From positions 22,105,466 to 22,169,465 of the forward strand of contig OX345636.1 in assembly GCA_947044365.1 (NCBI GenBank): DNA of 64,000 bases, read 5' to 3'. Under the pieces are notes generated by a model that searched no databases, had not been told where the DNA came from, and saw nothing but the letters and a program-made list of their open reading frames with translations. This stretch comes from Petrosia ficiformis (taxonomy: Eukaryota > Porifera > Demospongiae > Haplosclerida > Petrosiidae). This document shows positions 47,201 to 61,800 of this stretch, piece after piece. The first letter of the stretch is position 1. The number at the start of each line of letters is the position of its first letter. The translations under genes were made by a program, and so were the position numbers.

Positions 47201-49848
47201 AAGCAATTACACATTGTTAATTATGTATTTATAATTGTTGTTCATTATTATTGTTTCTTTGTCTATATACTTGTGTAGTAATGTATGAAAATATTTCTTC
47301 TTTTGTCTACATGATAAAAGTAAATGTATAGTTTATTGTGTATACTGATCACATACCAGTATAATTACTATATATATTCAGTACAAAGTAAATGTATTAT
47401 ATATATATATAATTATGTATAATTATATAATATGCATAGTACATGTGCATGTATGTAGTTATAATATAGTACATCCTGTATAATATGTAATATAGTGTAT
47501 GTACATGTACATGTAATATCGTATTCAATATACATTTATACATGTATTGCATACCAAAATGGGTGGCTAGTCTGGCTACATACATGTACATGTAATATAG
47601 TATTCAATACACATTTATACATGTGTTACATACCAAAATGGGTGGCTAGTCTGGCTACATACATGTACATGTAATATAGTATTCAATATACATTTATACA
47701 TGTATTACATACCAAAATGGGTGGCTAGTCTGGCTACATACATGTACATGTAATATAGTATTCAATACACATTTATACATGTGTTACATACCAAAATGGG
47801 TGGCTAGTCTGGCTACATACATGTACATGTAATATAGTATTCAATATACATTTATACATGTATTACATACCAAAATGGGTGGCTAGTCTGGCTACATACA
47901 TGTACATGTAATATAGTATTCAATATACATTTATACATGTATTGCATACCAAAATGGGTGGCTAGTCTGGCTACATACATGTACATGTAATATCGTATTC
48001 AATATACATTTATACATGTATTACATACCAAAATGGGTGGCTAGTCTGGCTATATACATGTACATGTAATATAGTATTCAATATACATTTATACATGTAT
48101 TACATACCAAAATGGGTGGCTAGTCTGGCTACATACATGTACATGTAATATAGTATTCAATATACATTTATACATGTATTGCATACCAAAATGGGTGGCT
48201 AGTCTGGCTGCATACATGTACATGTAATATCGTATTCAATATACATTTATACATGTATTACATACCAAAATGGGTGGCTAGTCTGGCTACATACATGTAC
48301 ATGTAATATAGTATTCAATATACATTTATACATGTATTACATACCAAAATAGGTGGCTAGTCTGGCTACATACATGTACATGTAATATAGTATTCAATAT
48401 ACATTTATACATGTGTTACATACCAAAATGGGTGGCTAGTCTGGCTACATACATGTACATGTAATATCGTATTCAATATACATTTATACATGTATTGCAT
48501 ACCAAAATGGGTGGCTAGTCTGGCTACATACATGTACATGTAATATAGTATTCAATATACATTTATACATGTATTACATACCAAAATGGGTGGCTAGTCT
48601 GGCTATATACATGTACATGTAATATAGTATTCAATATACATTTATACATGTGTTACATACCAAAATGGGTGGCTAGTCTGGCTACATACATGTACATGTA
48701 ATATAGTATTCAATATACATTTATACATGTGTTACATACCAAAATGGGTGGCTAGTCTGGCTACATACATGTACATGTAATATAGTATTCAATATACATT
48801 TATACATGTGTTACATACCAAAATGGGTGGCTAGTCTGGCTACATACATGTACATGTAATATCGTATTCAATATACATTTATACATGTATTGCATACCAA
48901 AATGGGTGGCTAGTCTGGCTACATACATGTACATGTAATATAGTATTCAATATAGATTTATACATGTATTACATACCAAAATGGGTGGCTAGTCTGGCTA
49001 TATACATGTACATGTAATATAGTATTCAATATACATTTATACATGTATTACATACCAAAATGGGTGGCTAGTCTGGCTGCATACATGTACATGTAATATA
49101 GTATTCAATATACATTTATACATGTATTACATACCAAAATGGGTGGCTAGTCTGGCTACATACATGTACATGTAATATAGTATTCAATACACATTTATAC
49201 ATGTATTACATACCAAAATGGGTGGCTAGTCTGGCTATATACATGTACATGTAATATAGTATTCAATATACATTTATACATGTATTACATACCAAAATGG
49301 GTGGCTAGTCTGGCTACATACATGTACATGTAATATAGTATTCAATATACATTTATACATGTATTACATACCAAAATGGGTGGCTAGTCTGGCTATATAC
49401 ATGTACATGTAATATAGTATTCAATATACATTTATACATGTATTACATACCAAAATGGGTGGCTAGTCTGGCTACATACATGTACATGTACAAATTTGAA
49501 TTTGTAGTTGGGTATAAGAATGTCACTTTAAAATAGTTTAGTTATATTAGGTATTATATTGTATACTTCATTATATATGTTGTACATTTGAGTACATATC
49601 GTATGTTAAATTTCAACATGTGTCAATCCTTTGTGCACACACACACACACATACACATTTAGCGTTCATCCACCCTCCCATCAAGAAAAAGAAGCAGTGA
49701 TTCTTCTAGTTATATCCCTTCACAAGTAACAGGTGATCTTATATAATGTATAACAAATTTAGGTATATATAAAATGTTTTGTTACTTAACAGAAACAATG
49801 AAAATGTTCACTATGTTATATACAACAACAAAAACAAATTTATATGTA

Positions 49849-49897
<49 letters not shown>

Positions 49898-52800
49898 ATA
49901 CATTGTGTATATATAATTATATATATATATGTATATATATATTATACATATGTATAGGTTATGTCATGTCGAGTGATATATCAGGTTTATTAATCACTGA
50001 GCCGGAGGGTGATGTGATTATAAGCCTGATATAGCACGAGTGGGCATGACATAACCTATATATTTCATGACTTCAAAGTCATGTCTATACAGCTTAATGA
50101 AGCCACAAACCACACATGCTAATCTGTTGTAATCCTTCCTTCTCTACATGTATTTCCTGACTCAGACTCACCTCAGAGATATCCATCTCCTCCAGGTGTC
50201 ACTTCTCCTGTAACATCCACTAGTAGTACAGTGTCCAGTACCTCACCACACCCTACAACAACACGATTCATGATTGATGAAACTGGACAAAAGGTACGTA
50301 CATTTATATGTGTAGAATCATAAATTCATATTAGATTCCTATCCCTGGAAGTTAATAGATTCTGTGGGATTTTCAGATCAATATACATGTACATGTAGTA
50401 TGTGAATCATAAGAACAATTTAACTGAAATGTATGCCATACAGGGGAGCCAACAGGGGGGGGGGGGGGGGGGGGGCAGGTGTCCCCAACTAAGCCAAATC
50501 AATTTTAGTTAGATTTAAATAAAACCTTTTTGTATGTATAATCACGGTAATTGTTACAGTTATTAAAACCAGTTTGTAAAATAAATTGAATGGGGCCCCA
50601 TTTTGAAAGTTTGCCCCAGGCCCCACAAGTCCTGTTGGCTGGCCTGATGCCATATAGCAGGAATTATTGGCAGTGAGTTAATTTGGTCTAATCCTGCACA
50701 TTGGCAATTTTAAATTTTGTGAAATTAAAAAAACATTGGTCACACCCATCATTAATTAAATACAAACGTTACAGATTCAGAGAAACCATTGCTTTTGAAA
50801 CTTTATGTTCATACACCTTACTAATAACTTCCGAGTAAGTTAAAACAACTGTTTTAACTTTTACTGATGTGTGAGACACTAGTTAGTATTTTGGCAGATG
50901 TGTGACTGATCATAATTATTAAATTTTACATATATAATTTTGATAGTTATATTTACATGTATATTTGATAGGAGGGAGATCATTCTAGTCAGAGCCAGTC
51001 AGATCATGATGGAGAGAGGGAAAGTGGTCTCAGTGATCAGCTAGACAGACTTGAAACAGAGAAGAGAAACTTGGAGGTGGAAAGAGAAAGGCTTTTGAAT
51101 TTACTAGAGGAAGACAGAAGGTTTGTCTTCAGTATATCTATGTTATAATGTATGTGACTACTTGTCAGTATATGTAATAAAACACTTCAGTCTTTCAGCT
51201 ATTGTTTTTTCACATTTTCAGATCAATATGCATGTACATGTAGTACATAGATGATAAGTACTATTTAACTAAATTTCTGCTATTAAAGTAATCAGAAGTA
51301 TATCCCAGTTAATGAATATACTAATTATCTGAGTGCCACCTTAATAATACATGATTGTACATGTTCTCCATATTCATGGTACATGTACTTTTCTAATACA
51401 ACTGACAATTAAAAACAACATTTCAGCCCAAAAACATGTTTCAGCTTATAAAGGGACATTAACATACATGTATTATATCATCCTAATCTTGTTTCTGTGC
51501 TTTTTTGGTTATAATACTCCTACATGTTTTTATTACTCATTAAAATATTATTGTCTCCAAGTTTTTTTGAACTACTGTACTATGCTCTGTGGTGAGGGCT
51601 GATACATTTTAATTATTTAATAATTAAATCTTTCGGTAGAAACTGTTATTCACCTGAAGTGAGACTGAAAGACAAATCACGTCCTTCTCATGGACGAATT
51701 GTGCTTAGAGGGAGGGAGACACCTGAGCTTGTTGATGACAGACAAGATGGGAAAACCACACTCACTGTTGATGCTGATAAAGATTTGTTAGACAAGATCA
51801 ATGGGCTATTGAAAGAAAAGAATCGTTTAGATGTAAGAAAATTGTGTGCATACATGATTTGAGATGAAGGCTTTTCAATATCAGTGATTGGTTTACCCAT
51901 ATTGAATTTGTTCCACTTGGAAGCTATGAAGACAAATCATTGCCTGCAATTGAAGTACAAGTTCATGTAATTTGTAGTGTACATTAAAAAAAAGAAAGGA
52001 CTAATTGAATTATCCTTTCAACTTTTAAATTTCATTGATAATAGAAGTGTTTTTAATACAGTGCAGGATTTCATGCAGGAGGTGGGAGATGCCCTGGGGG
52101 ATTCCCCTACATGTAGTTAGTGTGTGCACTCCAAAATATTTATTTACTTATATAGTTAGTGTTATTAACCCTCGCCTGTGTAGGTGGAGTGGAGGGGAGG
52201 GTTACTGTAATCATTTGTCTGTTGGTAAAATTCCAGTGAACCTACGAACATTGGCACTTTGAAAATACTACTAGCAGACGTCAAATCATACAAGGATCAA
52301 AAGTAACAATAGGCTTTTGCTAAAACCTTTCTGTTTTAAAGTTATGACACTTTTTGTAACTCTTGGTCACCGTTTAACAACTTTCAGATGATGTCTGGTA
52401 GCAAAAGTTTTCAGTGAAATATAGCTTATCGCCTGTTGCTGTCAAATCACAGCTTGAAATGAAGTACAGTTAAAATAGTGGGCTTCTACAACTTCGAGCT
52501 GGCTCTAAGCTTCCTGCCATGACTGGCAATTTCTAGCCCCACCCATTCATTTCATCCACGTGACTGAAGGTGTTTTCAAGTCTGGATTTTAACACTGCTC
52601 TTATACTATATAGCTAGTAGGACTTGGAGTATAAGTTGTAATGCACACACACACAAATATAATATAATCTCAGTATAACAAATGTATAATTATTATTACA
52701 GTCAAATATTGTCCCCAATTATTTCCTTGTCAGTGACTGAATCATTCTCAAGTTGTTGCCAAAATCACATTTGTGGCGAGGGTTCTGCACTGTGAGTGCC

Positions 52801-55800
52801 TTCATTGTGAACGAAATCCTGCAATGTACATAATTTAGGTTTTTTATAGGGGGATTGAGGCCCCTCCTGAAAATGGTTTTGCCCCCTCCCCCCCTCGAGC
52901 TTTGGCCACTTTTCACTTGAAAAATGTTAATGATTTAGTAAATTAGTAATAATCAGCACATGTAAATGGTTTGATTGTCAAACAGCAATCCTGAGCCACT
53001 CTTCGTAGTGCAAGCTTGACATGACTTGGCTGCAAGTTTGCAGCTGACTAAACACAAGCTGAATGTGAAATAAAGCAGCTACTATATGCTGAAGAGGGGG
53101 GCATGCAGCAAAGAACATGTAAATTTTATGTATTTTAGCTCTAACCTACACCCCCCCCTCTATTTCTTGAAACATTGGTTTGCCCCCCCCCCCCCCCCCC
53201 TGAAATGTTTTCCTAAAACAAACCATGACATAGTTATGGCTGCAACACACATGAACCATGTACATTATAATATTACATGTATGTACATTGTACTTAATGG
53301 CTAGATATACATGTACATGTATAACATTACTACATGTACATACACATTTATCTATAATGTTTTAGACATGCCTCAGCGAAGTCACTGAAGCAAACCAGTC
53401 AATACGGAGAGAAATAGATCAACAAAGAAAGTCTTCGTTAAAGCTTCAAGAGCGAGCTAATGACATGAAGAAAGACATTGATTTGTTGCGTAGTGAAAAC
53501 TCACATCTTTCAAAGTCTCTAAGCTCTGCTGAGAAGGAACATGGAGAATTACAACTTCATCATCAAGAATTACAAGGAAAAATGGATGTTTGTGAAAAGA
53601 AGCAAGCTCAGGTGAAGTGAAAGAAACAAATGGAGATGGAGAAGAGAGTATGAGAAAGGAATGGAAGAATGATGACTATGACACTCAGTACATTACATGT
53701 GTATAATTATATCAGTATATGAGAAATGGTTTTAATATAATTTTGAATAGCAAGCCAATTTGGTAGAAACAATTATTGCCCTCTTTATTATCATTGGCCT
53801 TCTGTTCAAAACAAATGAATATTGAATGTATAAAGTGTTCAATCATTACTGGTAATATCACATATACTACTACTGTATAATAACTATAATAAACTATACT
53901 ATACATGTATAATTATTATATCACTCTTACTGTACATCAATTCCACCAGATGGAGGTATTGTATCGCAAGTCTGAACAACAGAATCAAACACTCAAGAAT
54001 GAACTCTCCTCAATGATACAGTGTAGAAACCAATTGAGGGAAGAAAAAAATAAACTAGGTACACTTTCAATATATCCACCTACATGTACATGTACATGTA
54101 CATAAGTCTATGATAAGTGTTTTAATGTAGAATTTTACTAAATGCTTGAGATTCTTTTGAAGTATGCAATGGCACCAGTTATAATCTTAGATCCAGGTCC
54201 TCTTATCATGTGTGGGCATAACAGCCAGTTAGCTATCAAATGTTTATTAATTTCTCTTCATGTACCATGTACAGCCATTAACCCTCTTTTGTAGTGGATT
54301 TGTAAATGTATGATACTAAGCAACGCTGAAGTAAGGTATTGAGATGTTGTCTTGTTAGCAGATCAACATCACTACCGATATTAGATTGATTACACGTGTA
54401 GCTTAATACATGTATGTTAATTGATAGCTGTAATTACAAAGTAGGGATGATAACTAAACTGAAACAAAGCTGCTTAGTTTACAATTTTACAAGGTGTATG
54501 GGAATTTAATTAAGTTTGAAAGTTACGTAATAATTAGAACTTTACAAGCCATTTACATCTTGTCTTTTTTGTAATTTTGTTTCATTTTTCACAGATCAAG
54601 AGGTTCAGGAAGATCAAAAGACTAAACAGAATTTCAGAAGTAACATTAAAAAACTCCGTGAACAGAATACAAGCTTAGAAGAACGTCTGAAGAATGTAAC
54701 TAAAGAAAAAGAAGAACTGTCGAAAGAGAGGGAAAAGAGAATCATTGAAGTTGACAGAAAGAGATTAGAAACAGATAAAAAAGTTACTAAGTTGGAAACA
54801 GAAGTGGAGAAATTAAAGAGTCGGATCGCTCAACTTGAAAAAGATAAGACCTCTTTGTCATTCAGACTAGACCAATCCACTACCTCTGGTCGACAGCTGA
54901 AACAACAACTTGATGAAATAAAATTGGAAAAAGAACAAGTTGAACAGAGATTAAGTGTTGTTAGGCAAAATGAGAATGATGTATGTCTAAACCTGGAACA
55001 GACTCTAACAGAGATCACTAGTTACACGAAAGAGATTAGAAATAAATGTTCTGGTTTGAATTTCTCCGAAGAGATTGAATTAAAGGTGTCCTCTTCTCGT
55101 TTATCTGCACATACGGACATACAGACAGTTTCAAGACGCGGTTCCAGTTCACCAGATCCATTTCCTGAGTTGAAATCACTAAAAGTTGTTCATGATGCTG
55201 TTATGAATGAAATAAGTTCTCTCAATGCTCAAAAGGAAACCCTTAAAAGGAAGACCTCACAACTGGAATCTCTTACTCAGAAGAAACAAAATGAGCTGGA
55301 AGGTTTGCAAAAGAGGATGAAAGAAAGCAACAGAAAGTTGGAGAATATGAAAAAAGAATTGGAAGGAGATTTGAAAAGGAATAAACGCTCCTATGAAAGT
55401 GAAGTGAAGGCAACAAAACGTGAACTTGAAGTTGTGAGAGAAAGTAAGTTTAAAATCAACTGTAGCTTTGCCACAGTTAACTAGTCACAAGGAGCTCACA
55501 ACGATGACAATAAAACTTTTAACAATTATAGGTTTTCTAATTACATCTTGTGAGTTTCGAGTATTTAGAATACAAACACAGATAAGTCAATGGTTACATG
55601 TAAGTATACTACATCCTGGACAAGCTGTAGTATACATGTACATTGACTTACCTGTGTGAGGCTGTGTCAAATACTAGGCAGTCTTTTGATGTGTACATGT
55701 AGTTATCAACTATGAATTAACACACAGAACATATGTACATGTATATTTTCATATTGACATATACATGTACCATTGTAATGGTAGGTTGTATATGGTTAAT

Positions 55801-58800
55801 TTGCAAAAACTGTCTGTTTTCAGATAATTTGATAAAACAGTTACATATGCTCACTATTTAGTGGGCAGTAATGAGATTTGGTCATTAAGCACCAAAACTG
55901 TTAAATAGTGACCATTAATTTGATCAAACTTTTTTACCTCAAAACACCACATGCATACACATACGCATATACACACATGTACCTATATATAATGTACATT
56001 GTATATGTTTGAAGTGTAGATGTATGCATAACATGTTTTGGATTATTTACATGTAGGTTTGTCACGATTGGAAGCAGAAAAGACTGATATAGTTTTAAAG
56101 TTGGAAGAATTACAAACCAGACATCAGCAGCAAACTGTAGAGTTCACTGCCCTACAACATGAATTGGGTGAAATAAATGAAGCAGTTTCTCTCTATCATA
56201 AAGAGATCGCACACCTGTTAGCTCAGAGGGCTTGTATCACGGCACAGGCAATTGTATCCATGACAAAGTTTCCTGTAGCATCAACAGAAGGGATACACAA
56301 TGTTGAGCAATCTTCTGATCGGATTACAGTGTTATTGCAAGACAGAGATAGTCTTCAGCAGGAGTTGAGTGAGGTGTGCAATAAGCATAAGTCAAGTGTT
56401 AGTGATCTGGAACAGCGAGATGCTGAACTTAAAGGATGTCAGTTAAATACAGAGACACTTAAAACGGAATTAATGACTGAAATTGATTATTTGAAATCCC
56501 AAGTCTCACATTTAGAGGAAGACAAGCATGAACTCCAGGTCAGGTCTTGAGTAATGAATCCTGTACATATAATCATCATTGCTATAGTACATAACTACAA
56601 TTATATAAACATGTACATGTACATGTACATGTTTATGTACTTATATAGCAAACATACCTTTTCAAAGAGAATAATACATACACAGATACCTGTAGAGTTG
56701 TATAGGAAATCACATCACTATCATTAGTTGCCTTCCTGTTAGCTCTGCCCAAAGGTACTGATATCATCTGATCTGTAGCCATATTGAAACTGAAATCATA
56801 CCTTACAAATGTCTGCAGCACAGAAACATTAATAAGAAACCAACTATTTTGTTATGTAGGAGCTTAATGACTGCTCTTCCTGGACAGTGATTTTAATATT
56901 AAATGGCCACCACACAAAGGCTATACATGTACACTATAGTATTAACATTTTGCTATCATTTTCTCATAATAGCTTCAATGCATGGAGTCTAAAACACTAG
57001 GAAGTGCATTCCAACCAGTTCAGGCACCACCCACACAAGGTCCTCGAAAGGTAACCTTTGACCCTATTCAGAAGAATCAGGAAGAAAAGCTTGAGTTACA
57101 ACATAAACTGAGCAAACTGGATGCAGAGAATAAACGATTACAGGTAAATCAGCTTACCGCCTGTAGTATTGTCATTAGTAATATAGTACACTGCTACATT
57201 CAATCGAATGATGCCTTCATTATTGTTGAAATAGCTCTCATTCTCTTCATCTAGTCCTTGTTTCAATATCCAATCTCACATTCTTCATTTGTGTATAGTA
57301 CATTGTTAAATAGCACATGTGTTATGTTACTTTCTGCATGCATCAGTTTATATATTCATCTATTCTCTGCTAATTCAGGAGTTAGCACACACAAGTTCGA
57401 CCACCATGGATGCAGGCAATGTGCTAAGAAGGCAGCTTTTGGATATGAGGAAGAAATCGTTTGTCCTGGAATCTGAAAAGAAACAGTTGACTGAGAGAGT
57501 TCATACACTACACACTTCTCTTAAAGCAATGAGGGAGAGTAAGGATAGAATGATTAATGAAAGAGTCAGAACTCTTCAGGTTAATTATGTGATTTGATAA
57601 ATGGATGAGGGACAAAATTCTAATCTTTAAAATGCAGTTTTACATAATACATAACTTAATCATTTGCTGAACGATAAACCAATCAACTGATAAGTGCAAT
57701 GAGGGTAATGGTGACCATTAACTTTACGAAAACTGACTGGTTTTGAGGTCAATAATTCAATCATGTTTGATCACTCGGTACTTAGCATTTATTACAGAAA
57801 GCTAATAAATCTCATATCTCAAAAGCATAAACACTAATAACTAATTTCATTGGCTTCTTGTACAAAGTGGTCAAATAGTGAGTGTTGTTGTTACCCTCAA
57901 AACAATACAGTATGCATGTACATGTGTACATGTATGCTTTTGTTAATGTTGACATAATTATCATTCCTGTTCTAAATTGTTCTGTGTGCTCATACATGTA
58001 TAGTGTGTATATACATTCATATGCATTGTGTGTGCATCTTAACACTTAATACAGTGTTTCCCAAAGGGTTGTACCATGGCGCTCCCCCATCCTTTATTTT
58101 TGAAGTTTATGCCAAAAACACTGCATTGATGACCAAATGTTATGTACCACTGATGCATCCCCCGCACTTAATATTTGTCCCAAGGATTGGTTTATGATTC
58201 AATAACTTTATTTCTTTTCTGTGCAGGAGGAGAATAGTTCATTACAAGACTGTATTCGTAGTTCTGAAAACATGTATACTAAAAAACTAATGGATGCTAC
58301 CACAAAAATGGCTGAGACCGTAAAGGAAAATGACAAGCTTCGACACACATTTAGACATCTACAAGGCGGCTTGAATACAATAGATACTCTTCTGTTATCA
58401 CTGAATGACATATCTTCACAAATCCACACGTATGAAGAAGATTTAGCCACTTTGAAAGCAAGCTTACCAGGTTCGGGAGGTAACTTGAGCCCAGCAACTG
58501 AGATTTTAGAACGAGTCTTAAAGACACATGGAGAAATGCATAGCTTGCTTGTATCTCAAGTTACAGAAGAGAATTTAGGGCGATCAGCATCACTGGGTCG
58601 GCAATCTTCAGGACAAAGTGTTCTACCTCCAGTACTCCAGCAATTCTCACCTGAATATATTTTCAGTTTACAAGGAAATCCTTCTTCTGGAAAAGTAACA
58701 CCAACTGGACGTACTCGCACGCAATCACACTCTCAATCTTCCTCAATTGTTCCTAATTTTATACTACAATTACGAGAAAAACTTTCTCACTTGCATGCTG

Positions 58801-61800
58801 ATAATTTGAGTATATGTGATCTTATTAAACACAGTCAGGAAAGCATTACTGCTAGACAGAGTGATGTAGCAGATTTCCGAGGAAAGTTGCTTTCTTTACA
58901 AACAAATATTCATAAAAGTATGAAAGTCATGCAGGAATCACATGATCAATTATCAGCTCTCTCTCGACAAGATTTGTCTCCTGAGCAGTTAAATTCGATT
59001 TACTTTTTGGAACGGGAGGTTGAAAACTGGCAGGATAAGGTGTTTGCTTGTGATATGGCATTAAAGGACATTGAAGCAAAAATGCAAGAAGATTTTGAGT
59101 CACACAATCAACGTATATCTCTTTTAATGTCACAAGTGCTAGACCTCAAGGAAGAGGTTTCAACTAAAAGAGATGCTTTATTAGGTATATACATTACATA
59201 TTGTATGTATAGAATATGAAGTGTGCATTTTAAACAATGTTGCAAAAATCAAATGTTTGATGGTAATACTTTTAATCCAGTTCTTATGTTTAAACTGTCA
59301 CTGTTGGGTCAGAAAGTTGGTTTCTAAAAAGCTAATCGTTGATCTTCATTGATACTAAATGTTATCTGTCACTTGTATATGTTTGTACATACTGGATTTA
59401 TAGAGAACATGCTACTGTGTATTGGAGCTATTATATGCAAAGCTAATACATGTATACATGTATATTTACAATGTATGTTTTGTACATAATTATGTATGTA
59501 CTTGTAATTATGTAGCAAAAGATCAGTACATTAATGAGATTGAGGAACGGTGTCTGAATTCTGAGACTGAGTTGTCTAAGTTGCGTAAGGAGATGAATAG
59601 AGTTATGCAGGAAGCTTTGAATGTACCTGAAGGATTTCAACTGTCTAGGTGAGAGGGAAGATGTCATTTGAATGACATGTGCAATGTACATGTCATGTTC
59701 ATTGCACATGATGAAATGATGGATAGATAGATGAATGAATGAATGAATTAATGAATGATTTGATTCGCACAGTGTATTCACATTATGTATTATGACAATT
59801 GTGTTAATATCACACAAAATGTAATATCTTGAAAACTCATTGTAACATTTTCTCATCACTTACATGTACATGTAGTCATGGTGGAAATATACATGTATCT
59901 GAATTAATTCGCTCACAAAATGAAGGACTCGTTCAGCTCAAATCTGCCTTCAATGAGTGTGTGTTTCAGATTAACAGACTTCAGGTAAATACATACTTGT
60001 GTATATTGCTCTTCCTGCATTGCATATTTCTCTCTTGATTCATCTCAGTCTGAGTAATGATAATCATCTACAACTATTCCCAATTTTCATTCATAAATTC
60101 ATCAACTTCCATTCAATTCTCTATCCATTCATTGCCATTCATCCATCCATCCAATCATTCATTTATTCCATCATGTGGTCCATTTATCCATCTATCCATC
60201 CATCCATCCATCCATCCATCCATTTATCCATCCATCCATCCAATACATCCATGTTTAACCCATAGTGCATGCATCATTATACATTTTCCTCTTTTTTTGT
60301 ATCACCAGGATTAGCAGTACACTTGTACTGTCAATAGATAATTATTGTATTCATCTATTAATTTGTGTACCAATCATCATCATTTATTAATTTAGGCCAA
60401 ATCGGAATCTTTGCACAGAGACAACTCCATACTACAACACCAAGCATTAGAGAAGGAGCGTCACCATCAGAAAATCCTAGAGGAATTATATACTGAGAGA
60501 GACTACTTGAGGAAACTAAACTCACAATTAATTGAAAGACAACTGAAACGTAAGAAAATTTTAGACCACTACAAAATTAAAATTCCTTCAATAGGTAGAT
60601 TTCTCATAATTAAATGCTATTGGGTAGGTATGTAGAATTAATTTCTCATATTTTTTTACAAGTACACACTGTAGCACACACAGTATCTTAATAATTTCTT
60701 TTTACACATTAGCTCACTGTTGAATGAAGAATGCCCAGAACATGAAATTACATGTGCTTGTCATTGTACTTCCTGTTTAAACCTTACAGTATGTCTGTAT
60801 AGTGTAATAGTACAATAATCCAACTATATCTGGCCTGTTTAAAGAGTTAGCTTTCAAACGCAGTGCACTTGTGTACATATGAAATGCTCCTCACATCATA
60901 TTGACATTACAACTAGTATGTACTGTATGTATATGAATGTACTATTTATACCAGTAGTTCATTTGTTCTTTAATTAAATTTTAATTTAGCTGATGAAGTT
61001 GGAGACTTGCTAAAGAAACTAAGAAGATCACAAGAGACTATGAGAGAACAGAGAGATATCAGAAAGATGGCAGCTGAGGTTAATAGTTGCTTATATAATT
61101 ATGCATACATGTATGTGACATAATTTTCAAAAAGCAACACTTTCTAACAACATATTTTGATCACACACTTACCTTCAAACGCTCCCCATTCAACCAATAT
61201 GTGAAGGAAGTTGGTAGCCAGGAAAAGCTAATATTAAGCTTTGTAGATACTGAATTTCATTACCTTCCGGTACAAAATGGCTGAATAGTGAGCAAGTAAA
61301 TTTTGATCAAAATCATTTGCAGGAAAGTCTTCCTTTCAAACACTAGGTCACATCTTTAATCATGTTTGTGTACTATTGTAATACTAGAAGCAAAATATAC
61401 ATGTATTATCATGTTGTACATCAGTTAATTGTACATGTAGCTCCTCAATGATTATATTTTCTGTTTTTAGTTTCATACCATTTGATTGTAGGAAATGATT
61501 TAGAGTTTCTTCCAAAATGTAGACTGCTTTTCTCATCCACTGTTACACATAATATTATACAGAAAATTATAATCTCCTACAAGATCAAAAGCTTATCTTT
61601 AAAGTCTTGTTATTCTGCTATTAGAAGACTAATTAATGAATTCCAAACTTCATTGATCTTCTGTACAAAGCAGTGGAATAGCAAGCTTTTAAATGTAGCC
61701 ATTTGATCAAAATTATTTTGTGGGAATTTGTTCCATTTTGAATATTAAATCAGATATACATACTGTTAATTACTGTTAATTACTACATTTAACTCTTAGC

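Noticed and set aside
47480..49493. CRISPR-like array
   Set aside because: Units are 79 bp with no unique spacers and sit in a eukaryotic intron; it is a minisatellite.
58208..58450. Minus-strand ORFs opposite exon 13 (also 54830-55018 and 58927-59133)
   Set aside because: They are antisense shadows of strongly supported coiled-coil exons.
59999..60314. ORFs of repeated Pro-Ser-Ile-His
   Set aside because: They are products of the (CATC)n microsatellite in an intron.
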